Positions 54,107-62,459 of a stretch of DNA of 64,000 nt are shown piece by piece. The first letter of the stretch is position 1. Every line of letters starts with the position of its first letter. Made by a program: the position numbers and the translations under genes. A model generated the notes under the pieces. It ran no database searches. It was not told where the DNA came from and was given only the letters and a program-made list of their open reading frames with translations. Origin of the DNA: Atopobacter sp. AH10 (lineage in GTDB: Bacteria > Bacillota > Bacilli > Lactobacillales > Aerococcaceae); contig NZ_QXPZ01000021.1 in NCBI RefSeq assembly GCF_003664595.1, forward strand, positions 1-64,000, in the 5' to 3' direction.

Positions 54107-55006
54107 ATGATGAACACGAAAATGGTTAAGGGGCTTGTAGGGAGCCTACTCTTAGGAGCTTTAGTCCTTCAAGTGCCAACAACAGCCGATGCGTCAAGTC
54201 AATCGGTTCATTGGACCCCTCGGACGAGTGAAGAGATTACTAAGTCTTTGAAAAAAGGCGCGAATGGTAAAGAGCTAAGTTATACAATTGTTTGGGGAGA
54301 CACCTTATCTCAAATTGCAGAAGCAATGGGGGTTGATGTCGATCATTTAGCCCAAATCAATTCTATCCAAAATAAGGATATCATTCATCCAGCTACGGTT
54401 TTGACTTATAATAAGGAAGCACATACCGTGACAGTTGAAGAAAAAGATGGAGATAAGGCGACATATAATCTACCAGACCCTACACAAGGTCAAACAGAAG
54501 TGAAGCAAAGTAAGCTTGCCCCAAAATCTGAGGAGCAATCAGCAAAAACTTCTGAAGCGGATCAAGTAGCTCCTCAAGGACAAGAGCCTGCAACAGAAGC
54601 TCCTGCAACAGAAAAACAAGAGGCAAAATCTGATAATAAAAACAGTGAAGCTAAAGAGGAAGTAAAGGAAACGGTAAGTCCTCAAACTAATGCTACAGCT
54701 GAAGAAAAAAGTAAGCCACAAGGGCGGGTGATCACTGTTGAAGCGACTGCTTACAGTCGTCATCAAGCAGGTTTATCCAATATGACAGCCAGTGGAGTGG
54801 ATCTTTCTAAAAATCCTCGTGTTATCGCAGTGGATCCTCAGTTGATTCCATTGGGATCTCGTGTCTATATTGAAGGCTACGGAGAATTTTTAGCCGCGGA
54901 TACGGGGGGAGCGATTAAAGGGAACCGCATTGACATCCATATGGAAAGCATAGCAGACTGTCAAGCATTTGGACGTCGGACGCTTCAAATTACAGTCTTA
55001 AACTAA
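54107..55006 (+). CDS. secreted LysM and 3D domain cell wall protein
   Basis: A 299-residue exported protein: signal peptide (about 1-31, ending ADA-SS), one LysM domain (about 48-92, SYTIVWGDTLSQIAEAMGV..IHPATVLTY), a long Gln/Glu/Lys/Pro-rich linker (about 110-205), and a C-terminal 3D domain (about 212-299) with ATAYSRHQAG, VIAVDPQLIPLGSRVYIEGYG, AADTGGAIKGNRIDIHM, the Asp residues of an MltA/Sps-like lytic fold. It probably cuts or remodels peptidoglycan. The start has AAAGGAAG upstream. Confidence 0.92.
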   Translation: MMNTKMVKGLVGSLLLGALVLQVPTTADASSQSVHWTPRTSEEITKSLKKGANGKELSYTIVWGDTLSQIAEAMGVDVDHLAQINSIQNKDIIHPATVLTYNKEAHTVTVEEKDGDKATYNLPDPTQGQTEVKQSKLAPKSEEQSAKTSEADQVAPQGQEPATEAPATEKQEAKSDNKNSEAKEEVKETVSPQTNATAEEKSKPQGRVITVEATAYSRHQAGLSNMTASGVDLSKNPRVIAVDPQLIPLGSRVYIEGYGEFLAADTGGAIKGNRIDIHMESIADCQAFGRRTLQITVLN

Positions 55007-55035
55007 ATTATTCTTGTGATAGTGAATAAAACAGG

Positions 55036-55069
55036 AGTCAGTTGATCTAAGGGTCAACTGGCTTTTTTA
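55036..55069 (+). terminator. terminator of the LysM-3D gene
   Basis: AGTCAGTTGA pairs with TCAACTGGCT, followed by six T. Confidence 0.88.
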
Positions 55070-55377
55070 TAAGCTAGAAATGCATGAAAAGTCCTAAGAG
55101 AATTGAAATAGAACTAAATGACCATTTCTATGGACAAAAAAGTAAGTCTGGAAGGCTTTACCCCCTTTTTAAATAAGCTTATAATAGAAACAATCCCTAA
55201 ATGAAAAATATATATTCAAAATGTTCATGGGAATAGTTCAAAAAATACAAATTATGATCTAGGGAAGCCCCTAAGTTAGTCAATAGAGATAAGAGGATAA
55301 GTTAAGAAAAGCTCTTATACAAACTTAGCTTGGCTTGAAGGGAAATTTTTAGGTCATAGGCATAAGGAGAGATGGAA
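55070..55377. other. spacer before transaldolase
   Basis: Contains TTATAATAG (about 55180) as a likely -10 element and no gene. Confidence 0.4.
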
Positions 55378-56091
55378 ATGACAGAATTAGCAACGGCCAT
55401 TTATTCAGATGGAGCAAGTATAGACGATATGTTGGAAGCACTCGCACAAGGGACAGTGACAGGCTTTACAACCAATCCGTCCTTGATGAAAAAGTCAGGA
55501 GTGACTTCTTACACCGATTTTGCTAGTGAAGTGGTACGACAAATAACGGACTATCCCGTCTCTTTTGAAGTCTTTAAAGATGATTTGGAAGGCATGCGAC
55601 AAGAAGCGTTAAAGATTTCTAGCTTAGGGTCAAATGTGTATGTTAAGATTCCAGTGATCAATTCCAAGGGAGAATCTACTGCTAGCTTGATCAAGGAATT
55701 GAGCCAAGAAGGGGTCAAATTAAATGTGACGGCTATTTTTACGGTAGAACAAGTGCGTGAAGTGGTGGATCATTTGACAGATGGCGTGGATAGCATTGTG
55801 TCCGTATTCGCTGGTCGCTTGGCGGATGCAGGGATCGATCCTATTCCAGTGATGAAAGAAGCTTTAGCCATTTGTCGTGAAAAGAAGGGTTGTCAACTCT
55901 TATGGGCCAGCACTAGAGAAGTGTATAATATCTATCAAGCCGAACAATTAGGGGTAGATATCATCACTTGCCCTCCAGCTGTGATTAAAAAATATGAACA
56001 AAATCAAGGGAAAACAGCCCTAGAAGGTTCTTTAGAAACCGTCCAAGGCTTCATGAAAGATATAAAGTCTCTAGGCTTCAGTATTTTGTAA
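55378..56091 (+). CDS. transaldolase (short TalC/fructose-6-phosphate aldolase type)
   Basis: A 237-residue class I aldolase of the short transaldolase family: GFTTNPSLMKKSG, the catalytic Lys in VYVKIPV (about 91), LNVTAIFTVEQV and SVFAGRLADAG. It moves dihydroxyacetone units in the pentose phosphate pathway. The related fructose-6-phosphate aldolase and transaldolase differ in small active-site details that I cannot settle here. AAGGAGAG precedes ATG 55378 by 6 bases; ATG 55372 is too close. Confidence 0.9.
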   Translation: MTELATAIYSDGASIDDMLEALAQGTVTGFTTNPSLMKKSGVTSYTDFASEVVRQITDYPVSFEVFKDDLEGMRQEALKISSLGSNVYVKIPVINSKGESTASLIKELSQEGVKLNVTAIFTVEQVREVVDHLTDGVDSIVSVFAGRLADAGIDPIPVMKEALAICREKKGCQLLWASTREVYNIYQAEQLGVDIITCPPAVIKKYEQNQGKTALEGSLETVQGFMKDIKSLGFSIL

Positions 56092-56125
56092 TAGAAGCAT
56101 TGCATTAACAATTAACAATAGGAAA

Positions 56126-56173
56126 AGTCCAATGGTTTGGTGGTTTATAGTGACCAAATCTTTGGGCTTTTTT
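56126..56173 (+). terminator. terminator of the transaldolase gene
   Basis: AGTCCAATGGTTTGGT pairs with ACCAAATCTTTGGGCT, then six T. Confidence 0.88.
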
Positions 56174-56497
56174 AGCCTATTATTAAAGGCAATTTTCTTT
56201 TTTTAAGACGGCTATATGAGATGCCTCTATAAAGTCAGTTTTTTATCTGATTTCAAAGAGCTAGTTTTTGTTAAAGGAGATTTACTTTTAAGGAAAATGT
56301 GGGCTTATTTTTGGGCATTGTCTAAAACGAAAGTAATAGAGATGAACTAATGGAGATTCATAGGCCTAGAGAACATAGCTTTTGCTCAAGAAGATTGGTA
56401 TTTTTTGATCTTCAGACTAAAGGCTTATGGTCTTTATCCGCCAAGTATATTAAACTAATAATAGTTAAGATTTCTTAAAAAAGGAGGCGACAAGTGG
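56174..56497. other. spacer
   Basis: AT-rich with no gene, hairpin or repeat recognised. Confidence 0.35.
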
Positions 56498-56914
56498 ATG
56501 GATAGATTCTTAAGATGGTGTTTTTGCCTATCGCTTAATGTCTTCTTTTCCTGGTGGATTATCTTAACCTTGATGAGCTTATTAGCGGGCGCTTGGTTAC
56601 TTGTCGGTTCTTTTTTGGCCACGCCTTTTATATACGCATTGTCTGTTTTTGAGGTTATTGGGGAGCACTTCTCTTTACCTAGTTTGATCGTATCTCTTCT
56701 TTTGGGCGGAATTGGTTTCTGTAGTATTTATCCCATGCTAAAGCTGACGGATTGGCTAAAGGATCGATTTTTGGACTATTGGAGATGGAACAAACGATTT
56801 GTCAAGCTAAGTTCCAGTGAGGCGGATGAAGAGGGAGATTGTTTGACATTAGGGGATCGAGGGCTTTTTGATGATGAAGCTTGTGAGGACACGACGTATT
56901 TTGATGAATTTTAA
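56498..56914 (+). CDS. small membrane protein of unknown function
   Basis: A 138-residue protein with three hydrophobic spans (about 6-30, 33-52 and 58-80) and an acidic cytoplasmic tail (about 100-138, SSEADEEGDCLTLGDRGLFDDEACEDTTYFDEF). I do not recognise a family. AAAGGAGG lies about 13 bases upstream of the ATG, rather far, so a nearby GTG is possible. Confidence 0.65.
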   Translation: MDRFLRWCFCLSLNVFFSWWIILTLMSLLAGAWLLVGSFLATPFIYALSVFEVIGEHFSLPSLIVSLLLGGIGFCSIYPMLKLTDWLKDRFLDYWRWNKRFVKLSSSEADEEGDCLTLGDRGLFDDEACEDTTYFDEF

Positions 56915-56943
56915 AGATAAAGTCCATCTGAAGCATAAGCCGA

Positions 56944-57013
56944 TAAATGTGAAAGTGGATAATAAATAATGATGCTGCTAAATGTGAAAGTGGATAGGAA
57001 ATAACGTAGTATT
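56944..57013. repeat. 35-bp tandem duplication
   Basis: TAAATGTGAAAGTGGATA occurs at 56944 and 56979 (period 35), with AATAA(T) tails, in the spacer between two unknown genes. Confidence 0.75.
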
Positions 57014-57077
57014 TTTAAAGCTCTGTCGTTAGTGCTTCATGGGGTAAAATCTATACAAAAGGTAAAGGAGCGATGTC

Positions 57078-57527
57078 ATGAGTACAAAAGCTTATACAAC
57101 TTATTGGGTTAATAGACGCGATGATGTTCGTAAAGAGCACGGGACATATGCTAGCGAAGAGGAAGCCGTTAAGGGTATAGAGGCTTGGTGGGAAATCCAT
57201 CAAGAGAAACCTCATCATGTGGAAAAGCTACGTACGAATACAGGAGCTTTAGAGATTTATTATGGTGAAGATTACTATTACTACCGTATTGAAGAAAGAA
57301 GACTAGACGGTAAGTTACCAGCTGCTCATGCTAAAAAACGTAGCCAAGCGGAAGTTGAAAGCTTGCGGAAAAAATATGATGTGTCAGAAGAATTATATCT
57401 TTATGAAGAACTAGCTGAGCCTTATCAAGATCGTTTAACTTTAGCGATGAATGATGGGAAGAAAATCTTAAATTTGCTTTACGATCATAGGGGGCGTCCA
57501 GTAAAGCCTTTGCTTTTAAAGGGCTAG
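57078..57527 (+). CDS. conserved hypothetical protein
   Basis: A 149-residue soluble protein rich in Tyr, Glu, Lys and His (YYGEDYYYYRIEERRLDG). The first 70 residues look like a small alpha/beta unit (AYTTYWVNRRDDVRKEHGTYASEEEAVKGIEAWWEIHQ), then a Lys-rich helix and a terminal KKILNLLYDHRGRP. The family was not recognised. AAAGGAGCG precedes the ATG. Confidence 0.75.
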   Translation: MSTKAYTTYWVNRRDDVRKEHGTYASEEEAVKGIEAWWEIHQEKPHHVEKLRTNTGALEIYYGEDYYYYRIEERRLDGKLPAAHAKKRSQAEVESLRKKYDVSEELYLYEELAEPYQDRLTLAMNDGKKILNLLYDHRGRPVKPLLLKG

Positions 57528-57586
57528 TTAGCTAGCTAAGAGCTTAAAAAAAGTGTTTTCTCTCCTATACTACTTTATAGCTTAGG

Positions 57587-57695
57587 CCATGAGATAGGGA
57601 CAAAAGGTATTCAAGCAACCATTGGGACAAAGATTTTTTTAGAGCTTAGACCATGTGTTAGGGACAAAAGCCTTAAGAGGTCATTTTTGTGATGT
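57587..57695. repeat. 54-bp degenerate duplication
   Basis: TAGCTTAGGCCATGAGATAG followed by GGACAAAAG and TAGAGCTTAGACCATGTG followed by GGACAAAAG begin 54 bases apart. GGGACAAAAG also recalls the arms of the element at 3526. Confidence 0.6.
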
Positions 57696-57716
57696 AGATT
57701 AGCTGTACAGGCAATC

Positions 57717-57753
57717 GTCTGTCTCTTTCACCAACATCAAAAAGTATAGAGCC
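57717..57753. repeat. dispersed convergent-end motif, copy 3
   Basis: Matches 26-62 at 35 of 37 bases. It is followed directly by the hairpin at 57770. Confidence 0.8.
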
Positions 57754-57769
57754 TAAATAAATAAAAAAC

Positions 57770-57813
57770 AAAGCGAGTATAAATGTTGTTAAATCAACAT
57801 CTATACCCGCTTT
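57770..57813 (-). terminator. terminator of ahpF, relative of the 47469 hairpin
   Basis: On the minus strand a 19-bp stem with two G-U pairs (AAAGCGGGTATAGATGTTG / CAACATTTATACTCGCTTT) leads into a T-rich stretch. It also shares TCAAAGTCAG and GTACTTT further out with the 47527 region. Confidence 0.85.
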
Positions 57814-57936
57814 TCTTGCTTTTTTACTGTCAAAGTCAGCACGTCAATTGTACTTTTTATTAGCTACGATTGACGTGTTTTTATAATGAAGATGAAGCAT
57901 TTTTCATCCTCTTGGTTAGGAAGAAAGGGAAAATAA

Positions 57937-59469
57937 TTAGCCTTGTCTCATAAGATAGTCGTGGGCACTCAAGGCAGCTGTAGCACCAGATCCCATCGAA
58001 ATAACGATTTGTTTATAGGTGGAGTTGGTGCAATCACCGGCAGCAAAAATGCGTTCTTGGTTACTTTGGCCTCGTTCATCTACAATAATTTCACCCTTAT
58101 CGTTGAGCGTGAGACAGTTTTTAACAAAATCGGTATTTGGAACTAAGCCAACCAGGATAAAGACGCCATCAGCTTTAATCGTATGACTTTCTTGACTGTC
58201 TCGGTCGACATAGGTTAAGGATTGAACTTTTCCTTGACCTTCAATGGCAGTGGTATTGGCCTTTGTCACAATTGTTACGTTGGATTTTTCGCGTAATCGT
58301 TCAAGAAGAACAGCATCAGCTTTTAAATGATCGGCATATTCTAAAACGGTGACACTTGAAGCTAAATTGGCCATATCTAGGGCGGCTTCTATACCGGAAT
58401 TGCCACCTCCAATGACGACAACAGGCTTATCTTTAAATAGTGGACCATCGCAGTGAGGGCAATAAGAAATGCCTTTTGCCTTAAATTCCTTTTCACCAGG
58501 GACATTAATGAGTCTCCAGTGGGCACCAGTAGCGACAATCAGTGTTTTAGAAGTGAGATAGCCCTGTTCACCAAGTGATACCTTTACTTTTTCATCTTCA
58601 ACTTCTAAGGAAGATACGGTCACATTTTCAATGAGGTCAATCGGATAGTGTTCGACATGCGCCCTAATTTGCTGCATGAGTTTTGGCCCTTCAGTGTAAA
58701 TTTGCCCGATCATGTTTTCTATACCGAGAGTTTCGTTGACCTGACCTCCAAAACTTTTAGCCACTAAAGCTACTTTTAAGCCTTTACGAGCGGTATAGAT
58801 AGCAGCTGATGCACCAGCTGGGCCTCCGCCTATGACAAGGCAATCGTATGGCTCATCAACTTGATAAGTAGGTTTTTCTTGCGGAGAAAGTAAGTCTAAG
58901 ATTTGGTCTAAATTTTGCCGACCAGAAGCCCATTCTTTGCCGTCAAGGAAAATAGTCGGAACAGCCATAACTTGGTATTTATCTGCCAAGTCTTTAAAGC
59001 TTCCTCCTTCAATCATACTGTGAGAAATATTGGGATTGAGGAGAGAAATGATGTTTAAGGCTTGAACGACATCTGGGCAATTATGGCAACTAAGGCTGAC
59101 AAATGTTTCGAAATGACAAGTTTGTTTTAAGCCTTCAATACGGGCTTTTTGTTCAGGACTAATTTTTGGGGCACGACCACCTACTTGCAAAAGGGCGAGA
59201 ACAAAAGATTCGAATTCATGCCCAAGAGGTAGACCAGCGAAGCAAATACCGCTATCGTAGTCCTTTCGATCAATGGTAAAAGAAGGTTTTAGCTTAAGAT
59301 CAGCGCTTGTTAAAGAAAGTTTGCCGCTTAGAGCAACAACTTCCTCCAGAAAGCTTTTGACTTCTTGAGAAGCAGGATCCTCGCCTAGACATGCTTTCAG
59401 GACAACTTCTTTTTCTAATAAAGTCAAATACTGACTTAGTTGTTGTTGAAGTTCAGCTGTTAAGACCAT
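57937..59469 (-). CDS. ahpF: NADH:peroxiredoxin reductase AhpF
   Basis: A 510-residue flavoprotein that reduces AhpC. The N-terminal tandem thioredoxin folds carry CHNCPDV (about 130), followed by FAD binding (CLVIGGGPAGASAAIYTARKG), the redox CPHCDG pair (about 340), the NADH motif VVIGGGNSGIEAA and the terminal FAD motif IFAAGDCTN. Length and both CxxC sites are standard. It lies 9 bases behind ahpC in the same operon. Confidence 0.96.
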   Translation of the reverse strand: MVLTAELQQQLSQYLTLLEKEVVLKACLGEDPASQEVKSFLEEVVALSGKLSLTSADLKLKPSFTIDRKDYDSGICFAGLPLGHEFESFVLALLQVGGRAPKISPEQKARIEGLKQTCHFETFVSLSCHNCPDVVQALNIISLLNPNISHSMIEGGSFKDLADKYQVMAVPTIFLDGKEWASGRQNLDQILDLLSPQEKPTYQVDEPYDCLVIGGGPAGASAAIYTARKGLKVALVAKSFGGQVNETLGIENMIGQIYTEGPKLMQQIRAHVEHYPIDLIENVTVSSLEVEDEKVKVSLGEQGYLTSKTLIVATGAHWRLINVPGEKEFKAKGISYCPHCDGPLFKDKPVVVIGGGNSGIEAALDMANLASSVTVLEYADHLKADAVLLERLREKSNVTIVTKANTTAIEGQGKVQSLTYVDRDSQESHTIKADGVFILVGLVPNTDFVKNCLTLNDKGEIIVDERGQSNQERIFAAGDCTNSTYKQIVISMGSGATAALSAHDYLMRQG

Positions 59470-59478
59470 GAATCTACC

Positions 59479-60042
59479 CTAAATTTTACCAACGAGGTCT
59501 AGGCCAGGAGTAAGTGTTTGATGATCTTCTTTCCATTTAGCAGGGCATACTTCACCTGGATGGCTACGAACATATTGAGCGGCTTTGATTTTATCGACTA
59601 AGCTAGAAGCATCCCGGCCGATACCATCAGCATTAATTTCTACGGTTTGGATGACTCCATCTGGATCGATTAAGAAAGTAGCACGATTAGCTAAGCCACT
59701 TTCCTCATCCAAAACGTCGAATTGACGAGAAATTTGTTGGCTTGGGTCACCGATCATCACATACTCTAGACTAGAAATGGCTTCTGAATGGTCGTGCCAT
59801 GCCTTATGAACGAAATGAGTATCTGTTGAGATAGAGTAAACTTCAGCACCTAACTCTTTAAATTTGGCATAGTTTTCTTGAACGTCTTGTAATTCAGTAG
59901 GGCAGACAAAGCTGAAGTCTGCTGGGTAGAAAACAAGGATACTCCAATGACCTTTCAAATCTTCATCGCTAACTTCGATAAATTTTTCTTGGTGGTAGGC
60001 GTGCGCCTTAAAAGCTTCAACTGTTTTTCCAATCAATGACAT
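59479..60042 (-). CDS. ahpC: alkyl hydroperoxide reductase AhpC (2-Cys peroxiredoxin)
   Basis: A 187-residue peroxiredoxin with the peroxidatic Cys47 in [13 protein letters not shown] and the resolving Cys in [10 protein letters not shown] (about 166). It reduces H2O2 and organic peroxides with electrons from AhpF. TAGGAGGAATTC precedes the ATG. A PerR-like operator lies 22 bases upstream of the start. Confidence 0.97.
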   Translation of the reverse strand: MSLIGKTVEAFKAHAYHQEKFIEVSDEDLKGHWSILVFYPADFSFVCPTELQDVQENYAKFKELGAEVYSISTDTHFVHKAWHDHSEAISSLEYVMIGDPSQQISRQFDVLDEESGLANRATFLIDPDGVIQTVEINADGIGRDASSLVDKIKAAQYVRSHPGEVCPAKWKEDHQTLTPGLDLVGKI

Positions 60043-60063
60043 AAGAATTCCTCCTAAGATAAA

Positions 60064-60095
60064 TTAGAATGATTCTACATTCTTCTACTAGTATA
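60064..60095 (-). promoter_or_regulatory. ahpC promoter with PerR-like box
   Basis: The minus-strand -10 TATACT (60090-60095) is followed by a 7-1-7 dyad, TTAGAAT-G-ATTCTAC on the plus strand (60064-60078), close to the PerR/Fur consensus TTATAATNATTATAA. It would block transcription near +1 until peroxide inactivates PerR. Confidence 0.65.
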
Positions 60096-60319
60096 ACTCT
60101 TTCAAATAAAAAATGAAACAGATTTCAGGAAATATACTTCTGCTTTTGTACTAAGAAAATGTTAAGATACCCTAAAAAAAAATAAAGCTGGGCTTTGAAA
60201 AGTCTTTTTCTTTGTCGATAGCTGGCTAATTTCTTTAATCTCAATTGAATGATAACGAAAGGCCAAAGTTTGACGGGATAGCTTGCAGGTGATCTAGAAA
60301 GTTCACTCGAAAAAACCTA

Positions 60320-60373
60320 AAATCCAACAAAATTTATCCAATGCAGAATGGTGGACAAATTTTTGGGGGATTT
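60320..60373. terminator. large hairpin in the ahpC-comEB spacer
   Basis: AAATCC..AAAATTTATCCA pairs with TGGACAAATTTT..GGGATTT. There is no gene immediately on either side; the stem could belong to a small RNA or a decayed element. Confidence 0.5.
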
Positions 60374-60375
60374 AG

Positions 60376-60480
60376 TCTATAGGCAAGAAGACAAGGGAAG
60401 AGGACAAGGGAAGAAGACATGGTAAGCAGATAAGTCAAGAAGACATGGCAAGAAGACAAGGGAAGAGGATGAGAAAAGTT
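60376..60480. repeat. purine-rich short tandem repeats
   Basis: The plus strand is almost wholly purine, built from GACAAGGGAAGA and AGAAGACATGG units of about 11-12 bases. It is a homopurine tract of about 100 bases that may adopt unusual DNA structure. Confidence 0.7.
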
Positions 60481-60486
60481 GACAAT

Positions 60487-60575
60487 AAAAAAGCAAGTCA
60501 AGGGTAGAAGTTCCCACTAAAATTAGCTGGTGTGGTCTAATATTAGGGGCATTCATACACATCACTTGCTTTTTT
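60487..60575. terminator. 89-base element with inverted ends
   Basis: AAAAAAGCAAGT at 60487 is the exact inverse of ACTTGCTTTTTT at 60564-60575. The 65-base interior has weaker pairing. It may terminate transcription in both directions or be a small dispersed element. Confidence 0.6.
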
Positions 60576-60641
60576 TACATCATTAGTTGAATTATTGGCT
60601 AGGAGTGATCTAGTCACTATATTCTTCTGATTGACGACCTA

Positions 60642-60791
60642 TTCTGTAGATAGGGTTTAAGGTTGATATTATAGTTATGTAAGCCTTGTTTAAATGAAGC
60701 TATTCTATGGATAGGGTGGAAGGTTGACTTTATAGCTATGTCATTATTGTTTAAATGAACAGATTTCTATGGATAGGCTGAAGTTGACTTA
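60642..60791. repeat. 61-62-bp tandem array
   Basis: TTCTATGGATAGGGTGGAAG-like cores start at 60642, 60703 and 60765, followed by GTTGA.TTTATAGCTATGT and TTGTTTAAATGAA; the third unit is partial and runs up to the stop codon of the dCMP deaminase gene. Confidence 0.88.
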
Positions 60792-60793
60792 GA

Positions 60794-61450
60794 TTATTGG
60801 CAATTTTTACAGTCGCCATTTTCGCAGTTCTCAAAAAGTTGAGGGCTAGAGCTTGGTAGAACAGCATTGGATTCTAGCGCTAAACTCATTTTTTCAAAAA
60901 AATGTGGCGGTAATTTAATTTGATGAATAGCGACTCCACTTTGTTCTAACAGGTGGATCGCATAGGCATCGTTTCGGTAGTCATTGAGATAATTGATTTT
61001 TTTGATACCAGCCTGAATTAAGCTCTTACTACAAGATAGACAAGGGAAATGGGTAACATATATCTCTGCCCCATCTGTTTGAACACCAAATTTGGCACAT
61101 TGCAGTAAAGCATTCATTTCTGCATGAATAGTTCTAACACAGTGCCCATCTTGTAAATAGCATCCTTCATCTATACAGTGTGTTTCACCAGAGACAGAAC
61201 CGTTATATCCTCCTGCAATCATTCGTTTATCCCGAACGATAACGGCACCTACCATGGCACGTTGACAGGTGCTTCTTGTTGCTAGAACAAGACTTTGAGA
61301 AATGAAATAGTGATCCCATGGAATACGTTGCGTCATAAGCGTTGGCAAGAAGTACGATTTTCTATATGTTGAAGCTTCTTGCGCTGCCTCCTCTCGTTTT
61401 AAAAGATTTAAAAGTCTAAAATATCTTCCTTTATTATACGAAATTTTCAT
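60794..61450 (-). CDS. comEB: ComEB-type dCMP deaminase
   Basis: A zinc deaminase that makes dUMP from dCMP (the Bacillus ComEB homologue). It has zinc site HAEMNALLQCAKFG, PCLSC, and the family stretch GAVIVRDKRMIAGGYNGSVSGETHCIDEGCYL. Homologues begin near Met39 (MTQRIPWDHYF), whereas this frame runs 38 basic residues further to an ATG at 61450; neither ATG has a ribosome site on the minus strand, so the start is uncertain (61336 or 61450). A Cys-rich tail (CENGDCKNCQ) ends the protein. Confidence 0.88.
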   Translation of the reverse strand: MKISYNKGRYFRLLNLLKREEAAQEASTYRKSYFLPTLMTQRIPWDHYFISQSLVLATRSTCQRAMVGAVIVRDKRMIAGGYNGSVSGETHCIDEGCYLQDGHCVRTIHAEMNALLQCAKFGVQTDGAEIYVTHFPCLSCSKSLIQAGIKKINYLNDYRNDAYAIHLLEQSGVAIHQIKLPPHFFEKMSLALESNAVLPSSSPQLFENCENGDCKNCQ

Positions 61451-61467
61451 TTCAAAAGGAGAAGAGA

Positions 61468-61644
61468 ATGGAAAATAGTGAAGAAGAAAGGCTTAAAAAG
61501 AAGTTGGCAAACAAAAATATAAGAAAGCGCTATGAAATTTTGCGTCCTATTAATGAGAATTGTATAATAAAAAGTTGTGTATCTAATGACTTAAGGAGGA
61601 AAATATGGAACGTATTTGGATTTGTGGATCTAATGGGCGTTTAG
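61468..61644 (+). CDS. possible 58-residue protein overlapping the RmlD-like gene
   Basis: A frame starting MENSEEERLKKKLANKNIRK with AGGAG 6 bases upstream; it is basic and overlaps the first 40 bases of the next gene in another frame. The promoter of the next gene lies inside it. It could couple translation or be accidental. Confidence 0.3.
   Translation: MENSEEERLKKKLANKNIRKRYEILRPINENCIIKSCVSNDLRRKIWNVFGFVDLMGV
61540..61568 (+). promoter_or_regulatory. promoter of the RmlD-like gene
   Basis: TTGCGT (61540-61545) and TATAAT (61563-61568) with a 17-base spacer, 37 bases before the start codon. Confidence 0.65.
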
Positions 61645-62447
61645 GTAAGGCTTTGGAACATCATTTAAATCCGATTGATGCGGAAATCATCTCAACGGAT
61701 ATTGATACATTGGATGTCTCTGATTGTGATGAAGTCATCTTATTCGCTCGTCGAAATCGGCCAACCGTTATTATTAACTGTGCTGGGGTGACTAATCATC
61801 AGTATTGTCAAGACCATCCAGAAGAAGCTTACAGAGTGAACGGCTTAGGGGCAAGGAATGTGGCGGTTGCTGCTCAATTAATTAATGCCCAACTCATCCA
61901 TCTTTCTACTGACCAAGTTTTTGGTCAACATATAGATGGCCCTTGTAAAGAGTGTGACCAAGCTTCTCCACTTTCCATTTTTGGGAAGTCTAAATTGTTT
62001 GGGGAAGAGATGGTGTCTAGGGTGTGCCCTCATCATTTCATTATTCGCACCAGCTGGCTATACTCTAATGAAAACCATATGGTGGAAAAAGTTTTAGAAA
62101 AGGCTAAAAAGAATGAAGTGATTTCCATTTCGAGAACGGCTATTGGGTCGCCAACCTCTGCCTATGCCTTATCCTTGTTCATTATTCAATTGATGAAAAG
62201 CCATGAATATGGGGTTTATCATGCAAGTTGTGAAGGTTATTGTTCTCAACGAGAATTTACGGAAAAGATTTTGGAAAATGCGGGATTGACCGCCCAATTA
62301 AAAGAAGTAGAAGATTATTCCGACCAAATTTTCCGTCCCAAATCAGTTGCTTTGGAGAATTTTATTCTTAATATTTCTGATATTTATCAGTTTCCAACTT
62401 GGCAAGAAACCTTAGCGGACTATATGACTCATAATGGCTTGATGTAA
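61605..62447 (+). CDS. RmlD-like sugar-nucleotide reductase family protein
   Basis: A 280-residue short-chain dehydrogenase of the dTDP-4-dehydrorhamnose reductase family: Rossmann motif ICGSNGRLGKAL, INCAGVTNHQYCQ, STDQVFG, and the active-site segment PLSIFGKSKLFGEE. In RmlD this segment has the catalytic Tyr-X3-Lys; here Lys130 is kept but the Tyr position is Phe126. No other rhamnose gene is nearby. It may be a regulator-type relative (like MAT2B) or use another chemistry. AAGGAGG precedes the ATG. Confidence 0.85.
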   Translation: MERIWICGSNGRLGKALEHHLNPIDAEIISTDIDTLDVSDCDEVILFARRNRPTVIINCAGVTNHQYCQDHPEEAYRVNGLGARNVAVAAQLINAQLIHLSTDQVFGQHIDGPCKECDQASPLSIFGKSKLFGEEMVSRVCPHHFIIRTSWLYSNENHMVEKVLEKAKKNEVISISRTAIGSPTSAYALSLFIIQLMKSHEYGVYHASCEGYCSQREFTEKILENAGLTAQLKEVEDYSDQIFRPKSVALENFILNISDIYQFPTWQETLADYMTHNGLM

Positions 62448-62459
62448 AAGGAGAGACGG

